A stretch of DNA of 61,365 nucleotides from positions 1 through 61,365 of the IMG/VR virus record IMGVR_UViG_3300037049_000148, one strand, 5' to 3'. Shown here in pieces: positions 24,998-33,750 of this stretch. Under the pieces are notes generated by a model. The model was not told where the DNA came from. It did no database searches and worked only from the letters and a program-made list of their open reading frames with translations. Position 1 is the first letter of the stretch; each line of letters starts with the position of its first letter. Position numbers and translations under genes: made by a program. This DNA is from a virus.

Positions 24998-26281
24998 CTA
25001 CAGACCACCAATACCATCGAGGGAGCCGGCGCTTTCAACAATCGAGAACATCTCGGGGCGGAACAACTGCATCTTCAGGAAACCGCGCCACGCCAACCTG
25101 CGGATCATGCCCAGATCGTCGATCACAGGCAGCAACACGGGATGAGGACGCTCGCCCACTCCATAAACCACGCCTGGGCCACCCATGAAGATGGAAGCGT
25201 GGACATGCAGACCGGTGGTTACGAAGTCGCCATCTGCATGCGGCTTCAGCAACGGCTTGTGCAGGGAAATGCGCTTGTTGACCGTGTCAATGCTCACGAT
25301 GCGACGGGTTTCCTGCGTGCCATCTGCTTCGGTGATGGGAGCGCCAGCAGTGGAGGAGCTCTGGCTGGAAACGGTGATGTACTGACCCACCACAAAACCG
25401 GTCACGGCATGCACCTGGATGTAGCGCGTGGAGATCGATTGGCCGACGTTATACACCTTGTCAACGGTGGAGGCCGCGCCCTGACCGGGAACGGTTGCGC
25501 CATCCAAGTTAGTCTGCGCAACCACTGCGCCATGGTTCAGCAGGCGGTTACGGTTCGTCTTGATGAACCTCACGCCGCCCCACATGCCGACTTCCGAATT
25601 GAATTTCTTCATCGGCTGGGCATACTTCACGACATCGATCCAGTCGCTGCCGGCAGCGGTGCGGATGTCCTTGATGACGCGCGGCGTGGTCGCACAGACC
25701 ATGTCACGGCTTTCGCCATCGCCGACTGCATTGAGGCCCGGGACCTCGTTCTCTTCCAGGTGAACGCGCACGGTTTCCACGATGTCGGGAACGAAGAGAT
25801 CGGAAGAAGTCAAACTGGCGCGATCCGCACGGTCACCCGCAAAGATCGGAGTGGGGTGCGAGAGGAACGCGTTGCGGGCAAGAATATCGAGATGGGCGAT
25901 CATATTCTGGCCCAACTTGCCATCCACCAAACCACGCAGATCGCCGTTGTTCCAGTAGTTGACCAATTCGTTGTAGTCAGAAATTTTGATCACATCGCCA
26001 TGGATTTCCAGGTCGATGGTGACCGAGCGACTGTCAAGGGACGCACCCTTGAGCCAGACCACGTTCTCGGTGAACGGGTTCCAGTTCGGTTCGGTGTCCA
26101 ACACTTCGGAATAGATCACCGAGCCGGTGTCGCGCCGGGCGAAGTCCTCTTTCATAACGGTAAAAGGAACCAGCACGGACTTCGTGCGCAGGTTTTCCAG
26201 CAACCGCGCCTCGTAGTAGGCACGCTGCCCGGCGGGAAGAGAAGAGGCGGTCAATAGACCGGTTTCAAGTTCGTCAGCCAT
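24998..26281 (-). CDS. Major capsid protein, HK97 fold, N4 gp56-like
   Basis: 427 residues, ATG with GGAGA upstream. The N-terminal part (AYYEARLLENLRTKSVLVPF) and the core (ITIDLEIHGDVIKISDYNELV-type region) are characteristic of N4 gp56-type capsid proteins. Preceded by a scaffold gene and followed by a connector. A beta-rich insertion near residues 270-350 may form a surface domain. Confidence 0.85.
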   Translation of the reverse strand: MADELETGLLTASSLPAGQRAYYEARLLENLRTKSVLVPFTVMKEDFARRDTGSVIYSEVLDTEPNWNPFTENVVWLKGASLDSRSVTIDLEIHGDVIKISDYNELVNYWNNGDLRGLVDGKLGQNMIAHLDILARNAFLSHPTPIFAGDRADRASLTSSDLFVPDIVETVRVHLEENEVPGLNAVGDGESRDMVCATTPRVIKDIRTAAGSDWIDVVKYAQPMKKFNSEVGMWGGVRFIKTNRNRLLNHGAVVAQTNLDGATVPGQGAASTVDKVYNVGQSISTRYIQVHAVTGFVVGQYITVSSQSSSTAGAPITEADGTQETRRIVSIDTVNKRISLHKPLLKPHADGDFVTTGLHVHASIFMGGPGVVYGVGERPHPVLLPVIDDLGMIRRLAWRGFLKMQLFRPEMFSIVESAGSLDGIGGL

Positions 26282-26318
26282 TCTTTATCTCCAATAAAAT
26301 TAATAAGATGTCAGAACG

Positions 26319-27005
26319 CTATGCTCTCTGTGGCTTTTGCTTTGCAGCCCATTCGCCCCATCGATTGAAGGCCGCTTCGCGTTCCGGGGTGCCAAACGGG
26401 AAGCTCTCGATGTATTTCGACCAGGCCGCTGAAGTGGTCGGGTCGCTGGCGTTCTGCGGAACTGTCTGCGTTGTCACTTTTGTCGTGCCAGCCGTCAGTT
26501 CCTGCTCGCGGGATTGTGCGATGGAATTTGCAAAAGCCGCCATACGCTCGATCGCTTCCTTCTGTTTTGCGGGATCGTCAAGAACAGGGATTTGATCTGC
26601 AATTGCCAGGAGGTTGTAGTGCCCAAGATCGCCGATCAGTTTCACTTTCAGTTGTTCGGCCTTGAGCGAGGCATTCTCCTTCTTCAGGGCGTCGCGTTCA
26701 TCCGTAGCGCCCTTCAATGCGTTGGCTGCATCACCGACCTTGCCTGACCATTCAGTTTCGATGGATTTCCCGTGAGCCTGAAGCTCGCCAATGCGAGTGT
26801 TCGCGACTGCGAGTAAATCTTCGACGGTCTTCTTGGACAGGGTGAGCTGTTCGATCTTTTGAAGGGCGCCGTTCAGACGTTCGATCGGTACATACCCTTC
26901 GGGTATCGCAGGGGTCGTCTGCGATCCACCTTTGGTCTGCTGAACGTTTGCTGTCGTGTTACCAGCGGAACTTTCAGGGGTCGCGGTGGTCAAATCTTCA
27001 GTCAT
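26319..27005 (-). CDS. Capsid scaffolding protein
   Basis: 228 residues, ATG with GGAG upstream. Low-complexity Thr/Ser/Gln N-terminus, then a long coiled coil (about 45-125), a linker, and a short basic C-terminal helix that would touch the capsid shell. Immediately upstream of the capsid gene, as in most tailed phages. Confidence 0.82.
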   Translation of the reverse strand: MTEDLTTATPESSAGNTTANVQQTKGGSQTTPAIPEGYVPIERLNGALQKIEQLTLSKKTVEDLLAVANTRIGELQAHGKSIETEWSGKVGDAANALKGATDERDALKKENASLKAEQLKVKLIGDLGHYNLLAIADQIPVLDDPAKQKEAIERMAAFANSIAQSREQELTAGTTKVTTQTVPQNASDPTTSAAWSKYIESFPFGTPEREAAFNRWGEWAAKQKPQRA

Positions 27006-27024
27006 GATTACGTCTCCTCAAATG

Positions 27025-27040
27025 TTTCTGTCGCCGGAAA
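27025..27040. repeat. Dispersed palindrome, one mismatch, upstream of scaffold gene
   Basis: TTTCTG-TCGC-CGGAAA in the 35-nt gap between the phosphoesterase stop and the scaffold start. Confidence 0.6.
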
Positions 27041-27799
27041 CTATTCCTGGCGGTATTCCTTGCCTCGCCACTGGGCAACTACCTTCCCCAGATGTCGAGT
27101 GAACAGTATCGGCTCAAAGCCAATGCCGCTTTCGCTGATAGTGGATAAAACGATGCCTTGCTGCCAGTTTGGAGATGGATCGTAGGCCGGGTCCAGCCGG
27201 CAAAGGCAGTAGCACTCCAATGCCGTAACCACTCCTCTACGCGTTTGCGCATAATGTGTTCCTCCGCGGTGGGTGTGTCCGGTGAGAACACTGGCCGCAT
27301 AAAACTCCTTTTCGAGCTCGGCGCGTGCCGAATACGCAGACTGCTGGCGGATCCTCTTTCCGTGCTTGACCACCAGTTTGTGGACGTCGCCGATCTCCAC
27401 CTCCAACTGCACCTCGCCTCGAATGTTGAGTCTTTCAAAGTGCAGCAGGTTCTCCAGTTTCAAAACTTCCAGATCGCTCAACTCCGGATGTTTCCAGAGA
27501 TACTTTCTCAAGCGGTCTTCGTGATTTCCAAGAATGGCATAGACTCGTGCATGAGGCGAAGCGTCCAGCCATTCCTTCTGGCCTGCGATCCAGGCGTCGA
27601 TCTCTTTCTGCAATCCTCCGGCTTTCAGAACCGTCGGGTCTTTGTCAAAACTTGAAATGCTGTAAAAGTCCAATCCGTCTGATAAGGTGACCCGGACATC
27701 TGGGTCGAAATCCCGGATGATCTGCAAGGCAACCGAACGAGCGTTTTCATCCTGAAATGGGAAGTGCTCGTCGGTGGGGAATGCAACCCTAAGATCCAT
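27041..27799 (-). CDS. Calcineurin-like metallophosphoesterase
   Basis: 252 residues, ATG with GGAGG upstream. Metal-binding motifs are in order: DEH (10-12), SDGLD (40-44), GNHED (91-95), VKHG (144-147) and GHTH (174-177). Likely hydrolyses phosphoesters or nucleotides, substrate unknown. Placed between portal and scaffold, an odd site for an enzyme, so a maturation or anti-defence role is possible. Its start overlaps the portal end by 11 nt. Confidence 0.85.
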   Translation of the reverse strand: MDLRVAFPTDEHFPFQDENARSVALQIIRDFDPDVRVTLSDGLDFYSISSFDKDPTVLKAGGLQKEIDAWIAGQKEWLDASPHARVYAILGNHEDRLRKYLWKHPELSDLEVLKLENLLHFERLNIRGEVQLEVEIGDVHKLVVKHGKRIRQQSAYSARAELEKEFYAASVLTGHTHRGGTHYAQTRRGVVTALECYCLCRLDPAYDPSPNWQQGIVLSTISESGIGFEPILFTRHLGKVVAQWRGKEYRQE

Positions 27800-29339
27800 C
27801 GGCCTCCGGCGATGATGGTTCGGGTTTGTCAGCCTTCGGCTGAGGAACGGACGCCGAGCGAATGGCCTTCATCGCCTTTTCAATGGGCGCCCAGTCCTCG
27901 ATCATGCTCATCATCTTCACGATCTTCTCGACCTCCGCAATGCCGTGACCGAGCTTTGCTTCAGCCGTTTCCAAACTGATGGCCGGCGGATTGGTGGAAA
28001 GCAGCTTCACAACTTCATCCACCAACGCCACCTCATCACGCGGCATCACCTGGTTGAAGACCGGCAGCACGCAGCGGGTGATCAGTTGATCGGCCACGCC
28101 AGGCGTCACATCGGAGAATTTTTTCTGCGCCAGAATGCGGCCCGTGATGGTGAGCGCCTGCATCAATCCGGTATTCAGGTAGCCGCGCGAACGCCGGACC
28201 GCCTTGAGCAGAGGCCACATGCGGATCTCCAGCGTGACACCGGACCGCTGTCCGCCGCCGTCGTCTTCCCCGAATGCAATCGGAGGCGCAGAGGAAGAAA
28301 CGCGGCTCCAGTCATAGAGAAAATCGATGTACTTGAACATCTGCTCGGGGACCGGAGTTTCGTTCTTGAGCATCCCGACTTCGGGAGTTTCTCCATTGGC
28401 TCCGTGCGTGCGGCCCAGGTCCCAAAGGGCCGAAGGATCCAGGGGGAAATTCGTGGTGTTGAATGTAGAGGGAAGATTTCGTCCCCAATACACGGGATGA
28501 GAGTGATAGTTCAACGCCTCGCCGGTGTCGGCAATGCGCATGTTGAGTTCATCCTGCACGGAATACAAATCATCCGTAAGAGCTTCGCCCCACCAATCAA
28601 TGGTGCGGATGCGCGGGATGTACACGTAGGGGATCACTCCCCAAGGATTTATGCCGCTGTAGATGTCGACCCTTTTCCCATCGATGGTCGTGGTGTATTC
28701 CTTGGCGGTCCAGTGTTCGCACTTCAAAAGCGGAGTGCCGCGGTCGGCGGTCTCGATTCCGTATAAGGCGCGCGCCTGTTCGGGGAGGATGTTCGTCACC
28801 TGCCAGCATTCCAGGATCGTGTCCGGATCACTGGGATCGAAGATCGGGTAGAACCCATCCAGTGGGATCTTGATCCAGCGCAAATGGGAGCGGCGTGATA
28901 GATCGGGAACGACGCGCAAAACGCCGGCGCCTTGAAGGTTGCGGTCGAACTCCAGTTCCCAGAACATGGAAGCGGCATTGCTGTCTTCCATGAGCCGCGT
29001 CACATATTCCACTGCCGCGGTTTCCACCGCGGTGATCGGTTTGGAAGATTGAGTTTTCCACATCAGTACAGAGCGGGCGTCATCCCATTCTCCGAATGTC
29101 GCGTCCGTCATGGCCTGCACGATCATCTTGATCAGATTGATCCCGACCGGGTAGAGCAGGGGTCCGCCAGCTTCGCCGACCTCTTGCGCGACAGGTTCCA
29201 TGAAAATCTGGCCGCTGTAATAACGGACCGCCTTCCAGCGCAGAATGCGAAGGCTTTCCCAGGTATTGCGAACGAACGGACTGACGTCCGCCAGATCGCC
29301 GAGTTCATTGGGCCGAAGTACCAGCGCAAAGGGGTCCAT
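27789..29339 (-). CDS. Portal protein
   Basis: 516 residues from the ATG at 29339 (GGAG five bases upstream). An in-frame TTG 18 nt earlier lacks spacing. The helical C-terminal half, the stretch WGVIPYVYIPRIRTIDWWGEAL and the position between terminase and capsid genes fit a portal of the phage head vertex. The acidic and Pro-rich tail (last 20 residues) is flexible. A terminator lies directly upstream of its ribosome site. Confidence 0.85.
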   Translation of the reverse strand: MDPFALVLRPNELGDLADVSPFVRNTWESLRILRWKAVRYYSGQIFMEPVAQEVGEAGGPLLYPVGINLIKMIVQAMTDATFGEWDDARSVLMWKTQSSKPITAVETAAVEYVTRLMEDSNAASMFWELEFDRNLQGAGVLRVVPDLSRRSHLRWIKIPLDGFYPIFDPSDPDTILECWQVTNILPEQARALYGIETADRGTPLLKCEHWTAKEYTTTIDGKRVDIYSGINPWGVIPYVYIPRIRTIDWWGEALTDDLYSVQDELNMRIADTGEALNYHSHPVYWGRNLPSTFNTTNFPLDPSALWDLGRTHGANGETPEVGMLKNETPVPEQMFKYIDFLYDWSRVSSSAPPIAFGEDDGGGQRSGVTLEIRMWPLLKAVRRSRGYLNTGLMQALTITGRILAQKKFSDVTPGVADQLITRCVLPVFNQVMPRDEVALVDEVVKLLSTNPPAISLETAEAKLGHGIAEVEKIVKMMSMIEDWAPIEKAMKAIRSASVPQPKADKPEPSSPEADGS

Positions 29340-29353
29340 CACATCTCCGGAAA

Positions 29354-29384
29354 ACAAAAAGGCTCTGGGAAATCCCAGAGCCTT
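29354..29384 (-). terminator. Rho-independent terminator between 29408 gene and portal
   Basis: Minus strand AAGGCTCTGGGA-TT-TCCCAGAGCCTT followed by TTTG: 12-bp perfect stem with a U-run, 15 nt ahead of the portal start. It splits the late operon, so readthrough or antitermination must feed the head genes. Confidence 0.85.
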
Positions 29385-29407
29385 CCAAAAGTTTGGTCAG
29401 GCGGCGG

Positions 29408-29758
29408 CTAATCTGCCACTTTCAATTTTCGTGTGTACTTGATTCCCTGGCTGCTGCCGCCGATCTCGATCACGGCGGGCTCTCCATTATGAACGACGAT
29501 CTTGGAGATGAACGAAATCCCGTCCGAGCGAACCAGGTGGATGAATTTCTGTTGATTGGGGCTGACTTGCCTCTCTTCGGAGGCGTCGCAGTCCAAAAGC
29601 TCGATATTGTGAAGCTCGCCAAATCCGACTTGACGCGCCACATCCAGGACGCGAATTTCATCAGGCCGTAGATGTAGATATTTTAACACGGGTTTGCCAA
29701 TTGCGTCAAGTGTATTCCGTTTGGAACTTAACTGTTTAGTAGGGCTAGGGCATGTCAT
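29408..29758 (-). CDS. Hypothetical late protein upstream of portal
   Basis: 116 residues from an ATG overlapping the FmdB-like stop. A shorter form from an internal GTG (29689) would have 93 residues. Compact beta-rich C-terminal half (FISKIVVHNGEPAVIEIGG). No family recognised. Followed at once by the strong terminator, so it may be made from a short transcript separate from the head genes. Confidence 0.6.
   Translation of the reverse strand: MTCPSPTKQLSSKRNTLDAIGKPVLKYLHLRPDEIRVLDVARQVGFGELHNIELLDCDASEERQVSPNQQKFIHLVRSDGISFISKIVVHNGEPAVIEIGGSSQGIKYTRKLKVAD
29680..29709 (-). promoter_or_regulatory. Candidate minus-strand promoter inside the 29408 gene
   Basis: TTGACG (29709-29704), 18-nt spacer, TAAAAT (29685-29680). 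Good match to sigma-70 boxes. The start point would lie inside the 5' part of the gene, so its purpose is unclear. Confidence 0.4.
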
Positions 29759-29954
29759 CGGGGTCTCTTTGGTCCAATCTTTTGTCAGTAGTATAAAAAC
29801 CTGCCCCTCGGTAGGTCACCTGTGGCGAACTGTACACCTGTACCAACTTCCCTTTGCATTCTTTGCTGTGCCGTTTTGGGTGCGGCTCCGTCATCCCGTG
29901 CTCCACCTCGATGACCTGGCCGCATTTCCGACAACGGAAACGATAGACTGCCAA
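29745..29954 (-). CDS. FmdB-like zinc ribbon protein
   Basis: 69 residues from TTG 29954 with AGGAGGAAC directly upstream. VYRFRCRKCGQVIEVEHGM opens the ribbon, the second Cys pair is weaker (one Cys in KECKGKL), and the tail VQVYSSPQVTYRGAGFYTTD is typical of FmdB/CxxC_CxxC_SSSS proteins. Usually a small regulator or adaptor. About 170 nt overlap the 3' part of the membrane-protein gene in another frame. Confidence 0.7.
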   Translation of the reverse strand: MAVYRFRCRKCGQVIEVEHGMTEPHPKRHSKECKGKLVQVYSSPQVTYRGAGFYTTDKRLDQRDPDDMP

Positions 29955-30516
29955 TGTTCCTCCTAAAGTGTTTAAAATTTGTGGATACGACATCCATTAA
30001 TGCGTGCAATGTATCCGCAAAACACAAGCCGCAGAAATACGAAAAGGCATTTACACTCCGAACCGTCCACACCCCGAAAGGATGGACGATCGCAGACCAG
30101 ATCTCTTGCATTGGAATTTGGTAAACAGGGAGGCTGTTGCCGCGCGCCACAAAGAACAAGAACACATTGATCGTCTGAAAAACCGCCTGATAAATAAAGT
30201 AGATGTACCCCAGCCGGATCGCGGTGCTGATCACCGGGAAATGCGAACGAACGGAGCGGTGCGGCATGAGTCTGGCATAGGGTTTCCAGATCATCTGCCA
30301 TATCCAGGCCGGAAGGTCGCCAAAATACGTGCGGATCATGTGGATCCCAATGTAACCCTCATCGAGATCCAGATCCGGACTCAACAGAATATTCGATAAA
30401 GATCCCAGCGCCATATACAGAACCAGGTTGGCCGGCTGGCCTTGAAGGAGAAGGACAGGAACAGCCGCCAACGTGCCGCGGATCGTAGCGGCGGTATGGG
30501 TTTTGCCGTCTGGCAT
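29785..30516 (-). CDS. Membrane-bound metal-dependent hydrolase-like protein
   Basis: 243 residues. N-terminus PDGKTHTAATIRGTLAAVP, then hydrophobic helices with SPDLDLDEG (about 47-56) and a later CFADTLHALMDVVST. These His/Asp motifs in membrane helices match YdjM/DUF2227-type proteins. The start abuts the terminase stop. The last 55 or so residues run through the FmdB-like gene in a different frame and look unlike natural sequence, so the authentic protein may end earlier (frameshift or recent loss of stop). Confidence 0.6.
   Translation of the reverse strand: MPDGKTHTAATIRGTLAAVPVLLLQGQPANLVLYMALGSLSNILLSPDLDLDEGYIGIHMIRTYFGDLPAWIWQMIWKPYARLMPHRSVRSHFPVISTAIRLGYIYFIYQAVFQTINVFLFFVARGNSLPVYQIPMQEIWSAIVHPFGVWTVRSVNAFSYFCGLCFADTLHALMDVVSTNFKHFRRNIGSLSFPLSEMRPGHRGGARDDGAAPKTAQQRMQREVGTGVQFATGDLPRGRFLYY
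29925..29940. repeat. Dispersed palindrome, exact copy
   Basis: TTTCCG-ACAA-CGGAAA, within the first codons of the FmdB-like gene. Confidence 0.85.
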
Positions 30517-32012
30517 TATCGTCGTACTCCATTACGAACAGTTCTGTGATGGCGGTTGCGGGGAGGTGGAACCGAACCGCGCTTTTCCTTAGCAGTTTCT
30601 GGATTCACAAATCGTTTCAGGTAAGCGATCATTGCCAGGGTCATCACCAGGTCCTGTTCCTCATTCTTGTCATCTTCGCGGTGGTAAGCCATAAGTTGCT
30701 TGTTCAATCCTTCAATTCTTGGGTAGCGCAGTGTGTGGCCGGCCAGCGCCAAAGACAGGGAATTGATCAGGGTGTCTTTGAGGCCGCCGAAATACAAGGG
30801 ATCGATGGTCAACCCGAACGCCTCGAAGCCGAGTTCGTCCAGCGCCTTTTGAGTTCCGGTGACATCCATGCCCTTGGCCTCAGGGACATATTTCTCCATG
30901 GCGTACTTGAAGGAATTCAGGAATGGAGTGTAAGAACCTTTCCCGGATACCCAGTGGAAATACACCATCTGCGATGGGACCTTTGTCACGTCGAATACCA
31001 TCACGCAGGCCGCATTTCGTTTGGGGGGATTTTCGGTGCCAGGATCGCCGGCTTGCACGTACACGTGACCAAGCTCCACAGGAAACTCCATCAAGACTGT
31101 CCCCACTCGAGGCCATTCTTCGATGTTATATCCCGCTTTGGGATGCGTCGCTTCTGAGACAGCTTCCGTCATTTCGTCATTCAAGCTGGGATCCGTGCAG
31201 GCGCGAATGTGATTATGCGGGAAGGTGCTCATCCCGTAATCCGGAAATTCGGCGTCCAGCTCGATCTTCGCGTATTCCGCCGGGAACTCCGCTTCCATCA
31301 GCTCGATCTGCTCGTTGGTCAGACGAGTATTGTCCCGGGTGCGCACGCGCATGGAGAAGTAATGCTTCAGCGTTTCCAGCGTGGCTCGTTCGTGGCCCGG
31401 AAGGCCGATCTCGAAGCGCGTCCTGAACCATTCGACCGGCGCAGGCGTACCCGTGACATCCAGGCGCGCCATGCGGGTCGTTCCATCAGGGCGTGTTCCA
31501 CGCAGACGACCGCGCAAAACCTTGACCGCTTCGCCGTCTTCATCCAACTCGCCTTCGTCATAGTTGATCCGGTCATACTCATGGCCGCGGATGAACTTCG
31601 CTCCCTGGCCGGCGGTGCGGAATTCGTAAACGGAACCATTGTAGAATTTCAAAATGGGATAAGGGCGCAGCGTGCGTTCCACGATCAACCGCTTGAAACG
31701 TGGATTGTTTTCCGACCAGGCATCCACCATGTCGTAAGCCAGCTCGGCTTGCTTGGCGGTGACAGAAGCATTGAGCGCCCTAAAATGAGGAATGGACAAA
31801 CAATCGGTCGCATAAGAAGCCGATGTTCCGGCAGTTTTTCCTGAGCCAATCCCGCCAAGAAATGTGGTATTCAGGACAGGGATATGATGCCAGACATACT
31901 GATACGACAGCGGTTCCCAACCAAAGAACCACTGGGTAGCCAGGTGAAAGCCGCCTTTCTCGCGAAGGGCGGCTTGCAATATGACCTGGTCGTTATTGGA
32001 CAGCAACGACAT
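30516..32012 (-). CDS. terL: Terminase large subunit
   Basis: 498 residues from the ATG at 32012 (AGGAG four bases upstream), overlapping the preceding gene by 20 nt. The ATPase has GGIGSGKT (53-60) and an acidic Walker B-type INYDEGE (about 149-155). The C-terminal nuclease has an acidic GDPGTENPP strand and later D-rich turns. Packages DNA into the prohead through the portal. The upstream in-frame extension to 32117 reads through the neighbour and is not used. Confidence 0.9.
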   Translation of the reverse strand: MSLLSNNDQVILQAALREKGGFHLATQWFFGWEPLSYQYVWHHIPVLNTTFLGGIGSGKTAGTSASYATDCLSIPHFRALNASVTAKQAELAYDMVDAWSENNPRFKRLIVERTLRPYPILKFYNGSVYEFRTAGQGAKFIRGHEYDRINYDEGELDEDGEAVKVLRGRLRGTRPDGTTRMARLDVTGTPAPVEWFRTRFEIGLPGHERATLETLKHYFSMRVRTRDNTRLTNEQIELMEAEFPAEYAKIELDAEFPDYGMSTFPHNHIRACTDPSLNDEMTEAVSEATHPKAGYNIEEWPRVGTVLMEFPVELGHVYVQAGDPGTENPPKRNAACVMVFDVTKVPSQMVYFHWVSGKGSYTPFLNSFKYAMEKYVPEAKGMDVTGTQKALDELGFEAFGLTIDPLYFGGLKDTLINSLSLALAGHTLRYPRIEGLNKQLMAYHREDDKNEEQDLVMTLAMIAYLKRFVNPETAKEKRGSVPPPRNRHHRTVRNGVRR

Positions 32013-32976
32013 CCAACTCCTGTGTGTGCGAGTCCGTGGGTTCACCTGCCTGGAGCGGGTGAGAGGCACGGTACTTCTTGATGATCTCGGACGCGTAGCT
32101 TTTGGAAACGCCTTCATCGCGAGCTATCTGGGACGGACCAGGAATAAACTCAAGCGTGGAATTCTTTTCCAAGTAAGCCAGTATCCTGGTCTCCACTTCG
32201 CTTGGGCCGTTCGTTCGTTCGGCGGAGCGAACGAACGGGCGAACGCCCGTAGACCGGTACCTGCCGCGGGCAATCGTGGTCAATCCTTTGAGATCCACGT
32301 GCAGATACGCTTTCTCGTCCGACTTCTCCCAGGCTGCCTTGAGGGTGTCGTTCCAGACTTTCAGTTCCATCTCGAACTTTCCGAGGCCGGAAAGATAGAT
32401 CATCTCGGCCCGCACAGCCATCACGCCGGAGATCTCGCCGGCAAAATACGCCAGGATGGAAGCACCCACGCCCAGGAAGACCACGACCAGCCAATCTACG
32501 AATCCCTGGAATGCCATCGGGATCGTGGTGCCCGTTATGCTTTGCGCCAGACCGGTGGTGACGGAGATCGCCAGGGCGATGATCAATCCGATCCACTCCT
32601 TGGTGGCGCTGATCTTCAACTTACCATCGTTGATCAATTCCCGGCCTTGAGCGCGGGCGCGGGTGAAGCCGATCATGGCGATAAAGCCTTCCACGCCAAT
32701 CATGGCGGATGCGCCGTCCACCCAACTTCCAATGCCCATGCCGTTGCGCGACGCCAATTCAAAGAACTTGTAGCCGGTTCGCATGGCCGCCTGGACGATG
32801 GCCGCGATGCCGGTGATGATCGTCAAAGGAAACTCAATCCCAAGATCCCGGATCGAGAAAGCCTTTGGCGCGACCGGTTTCGGGTTGGTGAATATAAACC
32901 GGCGCTCAAATCGTGCGATCGCCTGCATTTCCGCTTCGTCCAGCTTTTGCAGGTCTACAACTCCGTTCTCTTCCAT
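31993..32976 (-). CDS. Polytopic membrane protein with C-terminal HTH, upstream of terL
   Basis: 327 residues. Hydrophobic helices lie at about 50-70, 85-105, 127-150 and 158-185, then a cytoplasmic helical part, then a C-terminal helix-turn-helix (QIARDEGVSKSYASEIIKKY, about 282-302). It occupies the place where a small terminase gene is expected, but a TM-HTH fusion is not a known TerS architecture. It could be a membrane-tethered DNA-binding protein. The coding region contains a tract of nested inverted repeats (32207-32248). Confidence 0.65.
   Translation of the reverse strand: MEENGVVDLQKLDEAEMQAIARFERRFIFTNPKPVAPKAFSIRDLGIEFPLTIITGIAAIVQAAMRTGYKFFELASRNGMGIGSWVDGASAMIGVEGFIAMIGFTRARAQGRELINDGKLKISATKEWIGLIIALAISVTTGLAQSITGTTIPMAFQGFVDWLVVVFLGVGASILAYFAGEISGVMAVRAEMIYLSGLGKFEMELKVWNDTLKAAWEKSDEKAYLHVDLKGLTTIARGRYRSTGVRPFVRSAERTNGPSEVETRILAYLEKNSTLEFIPGPSQIARDEGVSKSYASEIIKKYRASHPLQAGEPTDSHTQELDVVAVQ
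32207..32248. repeat. Nested inverted repeats, candidate packaging or operator site
   Basis: CCGTTCGTTCG (32207-32217) pairs with CGAACGAACGG (32228-32238), followed at once by GGGCGAACGCCC (32237-32248). Built from repeated GTTCG/CGAAC units inside the gene before terL. Confidence 0.6.
32378..32393. repeat. Dispersed palindrome, exact copy
   Basis: TTTCCG-AGGC-CGGAAA inside the TM-HTH gene. Confidence 0.85.
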
Positions 32977-33284
32977 TACGCCTCCAAAATTGGAAAACCA
33001 TTTTCTTCGTACTGGTAGCCGTGATAAACACCCATGAGCCTTCTGAGCTCATCCGGCTCGATCCTTCTTGCTTCAGCCAATGTGTGGTGTTTCCGACACA
33101 GGCTGATTACATTTTCCAGAATATCCGGCCCTCCCACGCCGATCGGAATAATGTGATGACCGTCCAGATCGTTCGAGCAGCCATCCTTGTGCCACAGACC
33201 ATACAAACAATAGCCGTCACGCTGCCGGGCCAGGCGAGTGATGTTTGGCGCGACGACGCGCCGGGGCTTTGGGCAGGAAGGCAT
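32976..33284 (-). CDS. HNH endonuclease
   Basis: 102 residues. Cys26/Cys36 and Cys63/His66 frame the HNH core with DGHHIIPIGVGG (41-52) and ENVISLCRKHH (57-67). HNH proteins next to large terminase are required for packaging cleavage in several cos phages, which suggests cos-type ends here. The start overlaps the upstream nuclease-like gene by 68 nt. Confidence 0.88.
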   Translation of the reverse strand: MPSCPKPRRVVAPNITRLARQRDGYCLYGLWHKDGCSNDLDGHHIIPIGVGGPDILENVISLCRKHHTLAEARRIEPDELRRLMGVYHGYQYEENGFPILEA

Positions 33285-33750
33285 GTTGTAAGGTCAACAA
33301 CTCGCTTGCCGGATGCAGACGGGCAACCGGGATCTCGTGACAGGGAAAGTCTCTCAAGAGGTTGATGGGAGCTCTCTCGATCTCGTGTTTGAAAGCGTAC
33401 CCAATGACGATGGCTTTCTGATTGGGTATGGATACCGCGGTCAGCAGAATGATGCTGGACCGGACCGGTTTCCAATAAGGCCACTGCAAGTAACGATAGC
33501 GGACGTTCCTTGTAAGCATGGTGGCTTTGACATCGATGGTGTAGCCACCGACTCGCATATCCACCCCGTTGTCAAAACGGATATGCAGGGTTTCCTCCAG
33601 GTTCAGGAACCGGCGGGCTGCCAGTTCGCCGGCAGCCCCGATCAGTTCAATGTCCGTTCCGTACTCGGAAACGTGATGCGACGTCTTGTTGTGCTTCAGT
33701 CTCTCCTGTGCAATGGCTGCCAACATCTTCCAGGAGCCACTCAGGTCCAT
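33217..33750 (-). CDS. Predicted PD-(D/E)XK-like nuclease
   Basis: 177 residues. GAAGELAARRF (about 38-48) followed by GVDMRVGGYTIDVKATM (about 62-78) gives the E...D...(D)xK pattern of restriction-type nuclease folds. The C-terminal 30 residues are basic and Pro-rich. Overlap with the HNH gene suggests coupled synthesis. Possible roles: DNA end processing or host DNA attack. Assignment rests on the short core motif. Confidence 0.6.
   Translation of the reverse strand: MDLSGSWKMLAAIAQERLKHNKTSHHVSEYGTDIELIGAAGELAARRFLNLEETLHIRFDNGVDMRVGGYTIDVKATMLTRNVRYRYLQWPYWKPVRSSIILLTAVSIPNQKAIVIGYAFKHEIERAPINLLRDFPCHEIPVARLHPASELLTLQHAFLPKAPARRRAKHHSPGPAA

Noticed and set aside
25142-26257. 371-residue plus-strand ORF
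   Set aside because: It is the exact antisense of the major capsid gene, with no ribosome site and a His/Arg/Gly-biased composition typical of a codon shadow.
31981-33018. 345-residue plus-strand ORF
   Set aside because: Antisense to the TM-HTH gene and terL start. Composition is unnatural and no start signal is present.
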